NCBI GenBank assembly: GCA_017552615.1
Contig: JAFZPI010000028.1
Span: 1-64,000, forward strand
Direction of reading: 5' to 3'
Length of the DNA stretch: 64,000 bases
Source of the DNA: Clostridia bacterium
GTDB lineage: Bacteria; Bacillota; Clostridia; Christensenellales; Aristaeellaceae
The notes under the pieces were generated by a model. The model had not been told where the DNA came from. It saw only the letters and a program-made list of their open reading frames with translations, and ran no database searches. The position numbers and the translations under genes were made by a program. Shown here piece by piece: positions 42,369-51,445 of this stretch (positions are counted from its first letter, which is position 1; the number at the start of each line of letters is the position of its first letter).

Positions 42369-42397
42369 ATTGTATAGCGGTGCGTAGTGGATGTCAA
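42369..42397 (-). promoter_or_regulatory. Strong SigA-type promoter of the 29-residue ORF
   Basis: Minus strand TTGACA, 17-nt spacer, TACAAT; leader of about 74 nt with a CTTCG/CGAAG hairpin. Confidence 0.65.
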
Positions 42398-42469
42398 GAA
42401 AAACATGATTTAGCAATTCTGCATAAAAGTGTATAAGAAAACAGCTCTCAAATAGCACGACTTATCTTA

Positions 42470-42498
42470 TTGCACAATACCAAGCAGGATGCTATAAT
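42470..42498 (+). promoter_or_regulatory. SigA-type promoter of the amidase gene
   Basis: TTGCAC, 17-nt spacer, TATAAT, 51 nt before the start codon. Confidence 0.65.
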
Positions 42499-42548
42499 TG
42501 CTTTCGGGAAGCCCCGACAAACCAACCTGAAGGAGCTGCTGAACTGAT

Positions 42549-43883
42549 ATGAAAGTATCTAGATTCACCCTTGTGATCTTCCTTGCTCTTGTGGCTGTTC
42601 TGATTTGTGCTGTTTCCCTTGCCGACAATCTCACTGTCGAGACTGAACCCGGGCTGTTCCGGGTGCGGTTCTCGCTGCCAGGGGAGAACTTCGCGATCGT
42701 GAACTATTCCACGTCGGACGAGAACGGATGGTTCACGGTGTACAGCGAGGATGGACAGTTCACGGCGGAGTCGGCGCTGCTAGGCTCTTATGAGCCTTGC
42801 CGGCTGACCGTGAAAATCCAGAAGATTGACCAGAAGCAGGTCGAACAGGTGAAAGTGGATTACCCGGGGACGCCGCTGCCGGAGGGGAGCGCGCTCGAGT
42901 TCCAGAACGGACGGAAGGGCGTCCGTGACCTTGTGCTGACCCCGGTGGAGGGCGGCTTTGCTTATGATTTTACCGCGCAGGGGCACGGTTTTGTGAAGCT
43001 GCAGATCCGGGCTACGCGGCAGACCGGCATGGTGATCCTGTATCCGGACGAGAACTATCACTACAGCGGAACCGTCATGGTGCCGCATATCTATAACGCC
43101 AGCAACGTGTATGTGACGATTCGGTCCGGCAAGGGCAACGGGTCGATCGGTACAGGACAAACCACCAAGGGTTACGCGCTTTTGGCAAAAGAAACCGAAC
43201 CCGCGGCTGGCGGACGTCTCCAGGGCGTGATCGTCTGCGTGGATCCCGGGCATCAGAACGCTCCGGGCGGGGAGAAGGAACCTCTCGGCCCCGGCATGGA
43301 CGGTTACGGCAGCAACGCCGGCGGGATGGCGGAAGGGACCGTGACCCGCCGCCGGGAGTCCATCGTGATGCTGGAGTGCGGCTTTGTGATCCGGGATGAA
43401 CTGTTGAGGCAAGGCGCGACGGTGGTCATGACCCGGGAGATCGAGGAGAAACGATATTCGAATCTGGAACGCGACGCCGTGGCCAATGACGCCGGTGCAC
43501 ATGTGATGCTGCGGCTCCACGGTGACAACAACAAGAGTGAAAAGAATCGTGGTTTCGGTGTTTACTACCCCGTTCATTCCGAGTATGCCTTGGCGGTGGC
43601 CGACACGGATACGTACCGGTCCTATGGGCAGATCATGCTGGACGCGCTGCAGACGCGCAAGGTCGGTACCATCAACAAAGCGACCCTGGACGGCACGGAC
43701 CGCTTTGTTGGAAACAACTGGGCGAAGATGCCCTGCTTCCTGATCGAACTGGGCTTTATGAGCAACAAGATCGACGATGTGCTGTTGTCCACACCCGAGT
43801 ACCAGCAGTGGCTGGCGGAGAGCCTTGCGGACGGCATCTACGAACTCGCGATTGTCCGGGGCGTCATCACCCCGGAGGAATGA
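42549..43883 (+). CDS. Secreted N-acetylmuramoyl-L-alanine amidase (Amidase_3)
   Basis: 444 aa. A signal peptide (FTLVIFLALVAVLICAVSLA) is followed by a beta-rich domain (about 25-215) and an Amidase_3 catalytic domain. Zinc ligands and catalytic residues are visible: CVDPGHQN, E in RRESIVMLE, LRLHGDNN and the final E in LIELGFMSN. It would cut the amide link between MurNAc and the stem peptide outside the cell. The N-terminal beta domain is not a known wall-binding type that I recognise. Next gene begins 23 nt downstream. Confidence 0.9.
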   Translation: MKVSRFTLVIFLALVAVLICAVSLADNLTVETEPGLFRVRFSLPGENFAIVNYSTSDENGWFTVYSEDGQFTAESALLGSYEPCRLTVKIQKIDQKQVEQVKVDYPGTPLPEGSALEFQNGRKGVRDLVLTPVEGGFAYDFTAQGHGFVKLQIRATRQTGMVILYPDENYHYSGTVMVPHIYNASNVYVTIRSGKGNGSIGTGQTTKGYALLAKETEPAAGGRLQGVIVCVDPGHQNAPGGEKEPLGPGMDGYGSNAGGMAEGTVTRRRESIVMLECGFVIRDELLRQGATVVMTREIEEKRYSNLERDAVANDAGAHVMLRLHGDNNKSEKNRGFGVYYPVHSEYALAVADTDTYRSYGQIMLDALQTRKVGTINKATLDGTDRFVGNNWAKMPCFLIELGFMSNKIDDVLLSTPEYQQWLAESLADGIYELAIVRGVITPEE

Positions 43884-43905
43884 GACAAGGGAGGCTTCAC
43901 AACCA

Positions 43906-44937
43906 ATGAAGAATATGCTGATCCTGGCGGCGGCCCTGTGCCTTTGCCTGAGTTTTGCGGTCGGCGAGACCGGATCCTGGGGGCAGATCAACCAGTCCCT
44001 GGAGCGCGGGGAGGACTGGCAGCGCTTTGTCGAAGCGCCGTCGGACTTCCAGCTCGGAGAGGTCACGCCTCTGGAGGGCAGCGATGGTCTGTATATCGGA
44101 AACTGGGGCGACTATCCGTCTATCGACGGTTCCACCGTCTGCGTGCCGCTGGCCATGGAACTAGCCCGGCAGTGGCTGGACCTCCCCGAGGAGGACCTGA
44201 ACGGCTTTGTGAGCTTCTCCACGACACCGGTGGCGTATGACAGGCTGACGGCAGGCGCGGCGAACCCGATGGTGACCATCGTCTCCCGCAGCGTGATGAT
44301 GGACGACACGCATCCCATCGACATCGTCATCGGGACAGGCCCGAACGCGGACGAGCGCCGGGCCGCCGAGGAAGCCGGCGTGGAGCTGGTCATGGTGCCG
44401 GTCTGCTACGACGCCTTCGTCTTCCTCGTGAACAGCGAGAATCCGGTGGACGGCCTCACCGCCGAGGAAATCCGCGGCATCTACTCCGGTTCGATCTTCC
44501 TCTGGAGTGAGGTGGGCGGTACCGAGGACATCATCGTTCCCTACCAGCGGCCCCACGGCTCCGGAAGCCAGACCGCGATGGAGGAGATGGTGATGGACGG
44601 CTACGCCCTCTCCGCCGCCGAGCCCAACTATATCTCCGACGGCATGGCGGACCTGATTGCCCAGGTCGGCAACTATGACGGTGGCCTGAACGCAATCGGC
44701 TACTCCTATCTGTACTATGTGGACGCGCTCTACAAGTCCGGGAGCCTCAAGGTGCTTTCCGTGGACGGCGCGGCGCCCAGTCCGGAGAACCTGAGGAGCG
44801 GCGCATACCCCTATACTGTGTACTATTATGCCGTCTATGCTAAGGGCAACGAGACCGCCGAGCGCTTTGTCAACTGGCTGGTCTCCGACGAGGGCCAGGC
44901 CTGTGTGGGCCAGGCGGGATATGTGACCCTGCGCTGA
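43906..44937 (+). CDS. PstS-like secreted substrate-binding protein
   Basis: 343 aa. Signal peptide (NMLILAAALCLCLSFAVG), then a PBP-like fold with PstS features: DGSTVCVPLAMELARQWL near the N-terminus, and AFVFLVNSENPVDGLTAEEIRGIYSGSIFLWSEVGG, then PYQRPHGSGSQTAMEEMV, the usual phosphate-binding RxxGSGT-like stretch with small changes. No lipobox, so it is probably secreted or membrane-held by its signal. No pstCAB genes are nearby, which leaves its ligand and transport role open. AAGGGAGG precedes the ATG. Confidence 0.75.
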   Translation: MKNMLILAAALCLCLSFAVGETGSWGQINQSLERGEDWQRFVEAPSDFQLGEVTPLEGSDGLYIGNWGDYPSIDGSTVCVPLAMELARQWLDLPEEDLNGFVSFSTTPVAYDRLTAGAANPMVTIVSRSVMMDDTHPIDIVIGTGPNADERRAAEEAGVELVMVPVCYDAFVFLVNSENPVDGLTAEEIRGIYSGSIFLWSEVGGTEDIIVPYQRPHGSGSQTAMEEMVMDGYALSAAEPNYISDGMADLIAQVGNYDGGLNAIGYSYLYYVDALYKSGSLKVLSVDGAAPSPENLRSGAYPYTVYYYAVYAKGNETAERFVNWLVSDEGQACVGQAGYVTLR

Positions 44938-44960
44938 GACAGGGAAGGAGTGCGGGACAA

Positions 44961-45629
44961 TTGGGTCGACTGTACCGGGTCCTCCGCAAGGTGGTCTGCG
45001 CGGTGACGCGCCGCTACCGTGTGGAATGGGCCGAACCCTTTATTGATGAGCCGTGTATCTTCATCGGCAATCACGCCGGGGCCTATGGGCCGCTGGAGAT
45101 GGCGGCGAAATTTCCCTTCCGGGACAAACAATGGATCTGGTGCAATGAGGGCATCATGAACCGCGAAACCTGCGCGGACTATATCCGTCATGACTACTGG
45201 TGGCCGGAGGACAGCAAACTGGCAGGTTTTTATAACAGAGTCATTCCCCCAATAGTGGCAAGGATCCTGCCGCGCATCCTGCAAAGCGCCACGACGATCC
45301 CGGTTTTCCACGACGCGCGGATCACGCGCACGTTCCGTGAGAGTGCCCAGAAGATGGAGGAAGGGAATCACATTGTGATTTTCCCCGAGCAGGCGGATGG
45401 GTTTCAGAGCCACAAAGACGAGATTAACATGGGCTGGCTGACCCTGTGTCCTTTAGCACAGACCCGCCTCGGGAAGACGGTCCGCATGTATCCCGTGCAT
45501 GTGGACCACCACAAGCATGTCTTCCGCGTTGGGGCCCCGGTCCTCTATGATTCCGCACGTTCGCAGGATGACCAGCGGGACGAGATCGCGGATAAGCTGA
45601 CCAAAGGTCTCAGGGGAATCACCGCATGA
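44961..45629 (+). CDS. PlsC-like acyltransferase with altered active-site motifs
   Basis: 222 aa. The fold pattern of 1-acyl-glycerol-3-phosphate acyltransferases is recognisable: IFIGNHAGAYGPLEM near residue 30, TIPVFHDARITRTFRESAQ, then VIFPEQADG. The usual HxxxxD motif reads HAGAYG (Asp missing) and the EGT box reads EQA, so ordinary acyl transfer is doubtful. It may be a related acyltransferase with another acceptor or inactive. Start is a TTG at 44961 with AAGGAG 10 nt upstream. Confidence 0.6.
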   Translation: MGRLYRVLRKVVCAVTRRYRVEWAEPFIDEPCIFIGNHAGAYGPLEMAAKFPFRDKQWIWCNEGIMNRETCADYIRHDYWWPEDSKLAGFYNRVIPPIVARILPRILQSATTIPVFHDARITRTFRESAQKMEEGNHIVIFPEQADGFQSHKDEINMGWLTLCPLAQTRLGKTVRMYPVHVDHHKHVFRVGAPVLYDSARSQDDQRDEIADKLTKGLRGITA

Positions 45630-45654
45630 AATCTCCCAATCAATTTTACATCAC

Positions 45655-45679
45655 AAAACCGGCCGTAACAGCCGGTTTT
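45655..45679. terminator. Bidirectional terminator
   Basis: AAAACCGGC / GCCGGTTTT stem, 7-nt loop, between the convergent PlsC-like and TrmH genes. Confidence 0.85.
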
Positions 45680-45688
45680 ATCGTGGAA

Positions 45689-46444
45689 TCAGGGCTGATC
45701 CCGCATTAGCGCGTACATCATGATTCCCGCAGCCACAGCGGCGTTGAGGGATTCGGCTTTGCCGCGCATGGGAAGGCAGAGGTGGTCCGTGGCCAAGGCG
45801 CGAATTGGATCACTGACGCCGTTTCCCTCGCTGCCGATGACCAGGACAAACCCTGCGCCGTTGCTTTTCCATGCGTCAAAGGGTGTGCCATCGAGCTGGG
45901 AAGAAATGACGGGGATGCCTTGGACTGCGTATTCTTTCAGCCGACGGGGCAGATTATCCGTCACTTCCACGGGGAGATGAAAGACGCTGCCCATCGTGGC
46001 GCGGAGGACTTTCGGGCCGTAGGGATCGGCGCAGTCGGCGGAGAGCAGGACGCCATCCAGGCCCGCCGCGTCCGCGGTGCGGATGATGGTGCCGACGTTG
46101 CCGGGATCCTGGACGCCGTCGAGGGCGACAATGCGTTTTCCTGTGACCAGACGCGGCGCCATGCGCATGATGGCTGCGATACCCTGAGGGGTCTTTGTAT
46201 CGCAAACGGCGGCAAGGACATGGGCGGGCAGCTGGACCAAAGGAAGATCCGGGTCGAGGTTTTCCGGGACGGGGCGATCCGTGTCAAGCAGGACGGCTTC
46301 GGCTTCGAAGCCGCTCTCAAGGGCTTCTGCTACGCTTTTGTCGCCTTCGACCAGGAAAAGGCCGCATTCCCGCCGGACGGATGTGCGCTTCAGGGAGCGC
46401 CACAGGGCGACCCGCGGGTTTTTCAAGCTGGTGATGATCTCCAT
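45689..46444 (-). CDS. TrmH/SpoU-family RNA 2'-O-methyltransferase
   Basis: 251 aa. The N-terminal substrate-binding part (ITSLKNPRVALWRSLKR, LFLVEGDKSVAEAL) is followed by a SPOUT domain with the three motifs: LDGVQDPGNVGTIIRTADAAG, LVIGSEGNGVSD and CLPMRGKAESLNAAVAAGIMMY. It methylates ribose in rRNA or tRNA; target not determined. Two genes run toward it from the YitT promoter, so it is probably cotranscribed behind no more than that; spacing is 13 nt from the YitT stop. Confidence 0.92.
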   Translation of the reverse strand: MEIITSLKNPRVALWRSLKRTSVRRECGLFLVEGDKSVAEALESGFEAEAVLLDTDRPVPENLDPDLPLVQLPAHVLAAVCDTKTPQGIAAIMRMAPRLVTGKRIVALDGVQDPGNVGTIIRTADAAGLDGVLLSADCADPYGPKVLRATMGSVFHLPVEVTDNLPRRLKEYAVQGIPVISSQLDGTPFDAWKSNGAGFVLVIGSEGNGVSDPIRALATDHLCLPMRGKAESLNAAVAAGIMMYALMRDQP

Positions 46445-46457
46445 AACGGCCCTCCTG

Positions 46458-47315
46458 TCAGTTCACGCCCCGGAATCCCTTGCCGATGATTTCACTGGTG
46501 TTGGTGATCAGCAGGAAAGCACTTGGATCTTCAGCCTTGACAAATCTCCGCAATTGGATGGCCTGGCGCCGGTTGACGACCGTCAGCAGCACTTCACGGC
46601 CTTCGTGGGTATAGACGCCCTCGCCGTGGACCCGGGTCGCTCCGCGGTGCAGTTCCGTGGTGATGAAGTTCTCGATCATTTCCGGATGGGCGGTGATGAT
46701 ATGGAAGCACTTGTGGGTATGGATATTCTCCAGCACCATGTCCACCAGCAGGGACTTGATGACCAGGCCGAGGATCGAGTACAGGCCGATCTTCATGCCG
46801 AAGGCCACGCAGGCCATCAGGGTAATGACCAGGTCGGAAGCCATCAGAGCCTTGCCGATCTCAATACTTGTGTGCTTGCGGAGAATCATAGCCACGATGT
46901 CCGTGCCGCCGGAGGAAGCGTCGATATTGAACAAAATCGCGGAGCCGATGGCCGGGAGTGAGACAGCGAAGATCAGTTCCAACATGGGCTGGTCGGTCAT
47001 GGGCTCTGTCATCGGGAGGACGATTTCGAGCGCACGCAGCAAACCGGCCTGGAGCACGGTTACATAGGCTGTGCGGAGGCTGAACTCCTTCCCCAGCAGC
47101 AGGAATCCGACCGCGAGCAGTGCCAGGTTGACGATCAGGCCGATGGTTCCGGGGGAGAGGGACGGGATATAGTGGTTCAGGATGACTGAGATGCCGCTGA
47201 CCCCACCGGTGGAGAAATGGTTCGGATACTTGAAAAAGTAGATGCCGATCACCATGATGACATCCCCGAGGGTCAGCAGGGCCAGATCCTGCCAGCCGCG
47301 TTTCTTCCCGCTCAT
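46458..47315 (-). CDS. YitT-family membrane protein
   Basis: 285 aa. Five or six membrane helices with the family core (GIYFFKYPNHFSTGGVSGISVIL, NIDASSGGTDIVAMIL), then a cytosolic DUF2179 domain (HIITAHPEMIENFITTELHRGATRVHGEGVYTHE). Function unknown. Start is the ATG at 47315 with GGAGG upstream. Upstream of the TrmH gene in the same direction, under the promoter at 47345-47373. Confidence 0.9.
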   Translation of the reverse strand: MSGKKRGWQDLALLTLGDVIMVIGIYFFKYPNHFSTGGVSGISVILNHYIPSLSPGTIGLIVNLALLAVGFLLLGKEFSLRTAYVTVLQAGLLRALEIVLPMTEPMTDQPMLELIFAVSLPAIGSAILFNIDASSGGTDIVAMILRKHTSIEIGKALMASDLVITLMACVAFGMKIGLYSILGLVIKSLLVDMVLENIHTHKCFHIITAHPEMIENFITTELHRGATRVHGEGVYTHEGREVLLTVVNRRQAIQLRRFVKAEDPSAFLLITNTSEIIGKGFRGVN

Positions 47316-47344
47316 GCGCCGCGCCTCCCGTTTTCGGTGACAAG

Positions 47345-47373
47345 AGTATAGCACGCAAGCCCTTCCCGTGCAA
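47345..47373 (-). promoter_or_regulatory. SigA-type promoter of yitT-trmH
   Basis: Minus strand TTGCAC, 17-nt spacer, TATACT. Confidence 0.65.
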
Positions 47374-47404
47374 CGGGTTGCGGAGGATAAATCTGACATT
47401 CGGA

Positions 47405-47433
47405 TTGACAAACCCCCTTCGCTTGCCTATAAT
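47405..47433 (+). promoter_or_regulatory. SigA-type promoter of the small membrane protein gene
   Basis: TTGACA, 17-nt spacer, TATAAT: full consensus boxes. Confidence 0.8.
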
Positions 47434-47488
47434 AGCCATGGTGCGTCCGCAAGGCCGCCAGAACAACAAACAGGAGGCTTGAATACAT

Positions 47489-47824
47489 ATGGTAACAGGT
47501 CTGGGCATTGCCGCTCTGATTTGCGGTGGTCTCTCCGCGGTTCTTTGGATTCCCGCGATTTGGGTTCCGTGGATCTCTATCATCGGCGTTGCATGCGCGA
47601 TCGCCGCGTGTGTTCTGGGTTATTTCGGGAACAAGCAGTTCGAGCAGCGCTGTGCCTATATGCAGCAGCAGGCTGCCGCTTATGGCCAGCCCTTTAAGAA
47701 ACCCTTTAACCTCTCCAAGCTGGCACTGCTGCTTGGCGGCATCGGCGGTGCGATGAACGTGATCTGCCTGATGAACTGGGTCACGATGGTGCCGTACATG
47801 AAGTTTGTCTCTGGGATCAGGTAA
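47489..47824 (+). CDS. Small membrane protein, unknown
   Basis: 111 aa with three hydrophobic segments: two at residues 4-45 and one near 78-95. Not assigned to a family. A strong promoter with full consensus boxes, GGAGG ribosome site and a good terminator make a single-gene unit that is probably highly expressed. Confidence 0.75.
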   Translation: MVTGLGIAALICGGLSAVLWIPAIWVPWISIIGVACAIAACVLGYFGNKQFEQRCAYMQQQAAAYGQPFKKPFNLSKLALLLGGIGGAMNVICLMNWVTMVPYMKFVSGIR

Positions 47825-47837
47825 TATTCTTGATCTG

Positions 47838-47864
47838 AACGCCCCTTTGCGGAGGGGCGTTTTT
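47838..47864 (+). terminator. Terminator of the small membrane protein gene
   Basis: AACGCCCCT / AGGGGCGTT stem, 6-nt loop, then TTTT. Confidence 0.9.
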
Positions 47865-47879
47865 CATTGCCTGTTCCCC

Positions 47880-47908
47880 TTGTCAAGTGAAGCGCAACGT
47901 GCTATCAT
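47880..47908 (+). promoter_or_regulatory. SigA-type promoter of mrfA
   Basis: TTGTCA, 17-nt spacer, TATCAT. Confidence 0.55.
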
Positions 47909-47950
47909 CAAGGCAAACATACTTTCGCCTATTTCGGGGAGGGACGCCTC

Positions 47951-50233
47951 GTGAATGTTGATCAGCTGGCGCAGGTGCTGCAATCGGATGTAGACTTTAT
48001 GGACAACGTGACGCGATGGGAGACCATCCCGGCGCGGCCGGCGCAGACAGCGCCTTTTCCGGAAGGTGTGGATGATCGGCTGAAGCCTGTGCTGGCCAAG
48101 CGCGGGATCCACCAGCTGTATACCCACCAGGCGCACGCGGTGAAGGAAGTGCTGGCCGGGCGGGATGTGGTCGTCGTGACGCCGACGGCTTCCGGCAAGA
48201 CCATGTGCTACAACCTGCCTGTCCTCTCCGCCATCCTCGAGAACCCGGACGCCAGGGCGCTGTACCTCTTCCCGACCAAGGCCCTCTCCGCCGACCAGGT
48301 CAGCGAGCTTTATGAACTGATCGAGGCCATGGGTGTGGATGTGAAGACCTACACCTATGACGGAGACACCCCCGCGGCGGCACGGCGGGCAGTCCGTCAG
48401 GCCGGGCACATTGTGGTGACGAACCCCGACATGCTGCATTCCGGCATCCTTCCTCACCATACAAAGTGGGTCAAGCTCTTTGAGAATCTCAAGTATATCG
48501 TCATCGACGAGATCCATACCTACAGGGGCGTATTCGGTTCCAACCTCGCCAATGTGCTGCGCAGACTTTTGCGGCTGTGCGATTTTTACGGCAGCAAGCC
48601 GCAGTTCATTCTCTGCTCGGCCACGATCGCCAATCCGGTGGAACTGGCAGAGATGCTGATCGGGCGGCCCGTGACGCTGGTGGACGACAACGGCGCGCAG
48701 ATGGGTCAGCGGCACTTTGTTTTCTACAATCCGCCGGTCGTGAACCGCCAGCTGGGCATCCGCAAAAGCGCTGTAACGGAAGCCCGCGCGATCGCGGGAA
48801 TCCTCCTGAAGAATGGCATTCAAGCCATCACTTTTGCCCGGGCGCGGGTAACAGTGGAAGTACTGACGCGCTATCTCAAGGACATGGTGCGCGATCCCCT
48901 CGGCAACGCGGGGCGGGTGCGGGGCTACCGCGGAGGCTACCTGCCGACCCAGCGCCGGGAAATCGAGCGCGGCCTCCGGGCCGGACAGATCGACGCGGTG
49001 GTCTCGACCAACGCCCTGGAGCTCGGCATCGACATCGGTGCGCTGGACGCCTGCGTGCTCTGCGGCTATCCGGGGACCATCGCCAGCGCCTGGCAGCAGG
49101 CGGGCCGGGCAGGCCGGCGCAAGAGCACCAGCATTGTGTTCTTCGTGGCTTCGTCCGCCGCCATTGACCAGTTCATTGTCAACCACCCGGATTACTTCCT
49201 GCGCAAGAGCCCGGAGAATGCCCTGCTGAACCCGGATAACCTCTATGTGCTGATGAGCCACTTCAAATGCGCGGCTTTCGAGCTGCCCTTCAACGACGGG
49301 GAAGGGTTCGGCAGCGCGCCGGCCCCGGATACGCTGTTGGATTATCTCACAGAAGAGAACATCCTCCGGCACGTGGACGGGCGCTATCACTGGATGGCGG
49401 AGGACTTCCCGGCCAGTGAGATCAGCCTGCGGAGCGCGGCGGCCGAGAACTTCGTCATCGTGGACATTACCGACGCGGCCCGGCACCAGGTCATCGGGGA
49501 GATGGACCGCTTTACAGTTCCGATGCTCCTGCACGAGAATGCGATCTACATGCAGGAAGGCCAGCAGTACCAGGTGGAGAAGCTGGACTTCGACGCTTGC
49601 AAGGCTTTTGTCCGGCAGGTAGACGTGGGCTATTACACCGACGCGGACCTGAACGTGAACCTCGCGCCGCTGGACATCGAGGAGGAGAAAACCGAGAACG
49701 GTGTAACGCTGGCTTTCGGCGAGGTGCGGGTGCTGACCTTGGTCACAATGTTCAAGAAAATGCGCTTTGATACGCACGAAACGCTCGGCTGGGGCAAGGT
49801 GCAGCTTCCTGACACGGAGATGCACACCGAGGCCGTCTGGTGGACCCTGCCGGACGAACTCACGGAACGCCTGGCATCGGACGCGCTGAAGAACGGCATG
49901 CTCGGCGTGGCGAACCTCCTGCGGATCGTCGCTCCGCTATACCTGATGTGTGCGCCGCAGGACATCGCCGTCCGTTACGAGGTTAAGAGTCCGATGACTG
50001 ACAAACCGACAGTGATCCTTTATGACAACTGCCCCGGCGGCGTGGGCCTTTCCCGCAAAGCCCACGGCATGAACCGCCTCCTGCTCGAAAAGTGCCTGGA
50101 TATTGTGACACACTGCAATTGCGAGTACGGCTGCCCCTCCTGCGCCGGGCCGGTGGGGGAGATCGGAACGGATGGCAAAGAGACTGCGAAGGAGATCCTG
50201 CGGGATTTATTGGTCAGGCTGGAATCATTCTGA
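47951..50233 (+). CDS. mrfA: DEAD/DEAH helicase MrfA-like (YprA)
   Basis: 760 aa, close to the usual MrfA/YprA length. Superfamily 2 motifs: PTASGKTMCYNLPVL (I), DEIH (II), CSATIANP (III), NALELGIDIGALDACVL (V), QQAGRAGRR (VI). The C-terminal DUF1998 domain ends with the four-Cys cluster HCNCEYGCPSCAGP expected to bind metal. MrfA with nuclease MrfB repairs mitomycin-type lesions in Bacillus; no MrfB gene is adjacent here. Start is GTG at 47951 after GGGGAGGG. Confidence 0.92.
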   Translation: MNVDQLAQVLQSDVDFMDNVTRWETIPARPAQTAPFPEGVDDRLKPVLAKRGIHQLYTHQAHAVKEVLAGRDVVVVTPTASGKTMCYNLPVLSAILENPDARALYLFPTKALSADQVSELYELIEAMGVDVKTYTYDGDTPAAARRAVRQAGHIVVTNPDMLHSGILPHHTKWVKLFENLKYIVIDEIHTYRGVFGSNLANVLRRLLRLCDFYGSKPQFILCSATIANPVELAEMLIGRPVTLVDDNGAQMGQRHFVFYNPPVVNRQLGIRKSAVTEARAIAGILLKNGIQAITFARARVTVEVLTRYLKDMVRDPLGNAGRVRGYRGGYLPTQRREIERGLRAGQIDAVVSTNALELGIDIGALDACVLCGYPGTIASAWQQAGRAGRRKSTSIVFFVASSAAIDQFIVNHPDYFLRKSPENALLNPDNLYVLMSHFKCAAFELPFNDGEGFGSAPAPDTLLDYLTEENILRHVDGRYHWMAEDFPASEISLRSAAAENFVIVDITDAARHQVIGEMDRFTVPMLLHENAIYMQEGQQYQVEKLDFDACKAFVRQVDVGYYTDADLNVNLAPLDIEEEKTENGVTLAFGEVRVLTLVTMFKKMRFDTHETLGWGKVQLPDTEMHTEAVWWTLPDELTERLASDALKNGMLGVANLLRIVAPLYLMCAPQDIAVRYEVKSPMTDKPTVILYDNCPGGVGLSRKAHGMNRLLLEKCLDIVTHCNCEYGCPSCAGPVGEIGTDGKETAKEILRDLLVRLESF

Positions 50234-50272
50234 TCTTATCCGGGAAAAGTAGTCTCGACAGGAGAGAATGTT

Positions 50273-51295
50273 ATGGATCAGGAAAACCGGTTTCAATTCC
50301 TGCTTTACCGCACCCAAAGTGAAGACGTATCTGTCAATGCGCTGATTCATCATGAGACCATCTGGCTGACGCAAAAAGCCATGGCGGAATTGTTTGCTGT
50401 GGACAAATCAGGTATCAGCCGACACCTAAAAAATGTCTTTGAGACAGGTGAGTTAGATGAAAAAGTGGTTGTTGCATATTTTGCAACAACCACTCCGCAT
50501 GGAGCCATTGAGGGAAAGACTCAGACCAACGAGACAGCTTATTACAATCTGGATGCAATTATTTCTGTCGGCTATCGCGTAAACTCTCGTCGGGCAACGC
50601 AATTCCGTATCTGGGCAACAAAGGTTTTGAGAGAATACATTCAGAAAGGTTTCGTGCTGGACGACAACCGGCTCAAACAGGGAGACAGTGCTTTCGGAAC
50701 GGATTACTTCCGTGAACTGCTGGAACGTGTGCGCTCCATCCGGGCCAGCGAGCGAAGAATCTGGCAGCAAGTCACAGATATATTCGCGGAGTGCAGCATT
50801 GACTACGATAAAGATGCTGAAATTACTCACACCTTCTATGCGATGGTGCAGAATAAGTTTCATTATGCCATAACACATGAAACTGCGGCTGAGATCATCT
50901 ATCATAAGGCAGACCGAAACGCTGAGCATATGGGTTTGACAACCTGGAAAAACGCTCCGGATGGCCGCATATTGAAATCGGATGTAATGATAGCCAAAAA
51001 CTATCTGTCTGCACAGCAGATCCGACAATTGGAACGAGCGGTGACAGCTTATTTTGACTACATTGAAGGATTGATTGAACGGGAGAATACATTTACAATG
51101 GAGCAATTTGCTGCCAGTGTGGATGCATTCCTGAACTTCAATCGATATGATATTTTGCCGGACAGAGGCCGAATCAGCCATGCGGAAGCTATCGAAAAGG
51201 TCAAGGCTGAATATGCCGCTTTTGATCCCAAGCAACAGATTGAGTCGGATTTTGACCGTGAAGTTAAGCGGCTGATGGGGAAACAAGAACTGTAA
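50273..51295 (+). CDS. RhuM-family protein
   Basis: 340 aa. The N-terminal half (ETIWLTQKAMAELFAVDKSGISRHLKNVFETGEL, FRIWATKVLREYIQKGFVLDD) is the RhuM (virulence RhuM) domain; the C-terminal region (FYAMVQNKFHYAITHETAAEIIYHKADRN) matches Fic/DOC-associated extensions seen in the family. The domain may have antitoxin or DNA-binding roles; its function is not established. It is AT-rich, isolated and bounded by a terminator, typical of a mobile accessory gene. GGAGAG lies before the ATG. Confidence 0.85.
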   Translation: MDQENRFQFLLYRTQSEDVSVNALIHHETIWLTQKAMAELFAVDKSGISRHLKNVFETGELDEKVVVAYFATTTPHGAIEGKTQTNETAYYNLDAIISVGYRVNSRRATQFRIWATKVLREYIQKGFVLDDNRLKQGDSAFGTDYFRELLERVRSIRASERRIWQQVTDIFAECSIDYDKDAEITHTFYAMVQNKFHYAITHETAAEIIYHKADRNAEHMGLTTWKNAPDGRILKSDVMIAKNYLSAQQIRQLERAVTAYFDYIEGLIERENTFTMEQFAASVDAFLNFNRYDILPDRGRISHAEAIEKVKAEYAAFDPKQQIESDFDREVKRLMGKQEL

Positions 51296-51321
51296 ACGCT
51301 GACACGCATTGTTGGGAATCG

Positions 51322-51361
51322 AAAAACCAAGGAAGGCATGAATTCAAATGTCTTGGTTTTT
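51322..51361 (+). terminator. Terminator of the rhuM gene
   Basis: AAAAACCAAG / CTTGGTTTTT stem with a 20-nt partly palindromic loop; T-run at the end. Confidence 0.75.
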
Positions 51362-51386
51362 GCAATATGAACATTGAATTGTGACC

Positions 51387-51415
51387 TTGCTTTTTATACT
51401 CAAATCGTATAGAAT
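51387..51415 (+). promoter_or_regulatory. SigA-type promoter of the acidic membrane protein gene
   Basis: TTGCTT, 17-nt spacer, TAGAAT, 30 nt before the start. Confidence 0.5.
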
Positions 51416-51445
51416 GAACACGAAGACCAACAGGAGGAACGAAGC

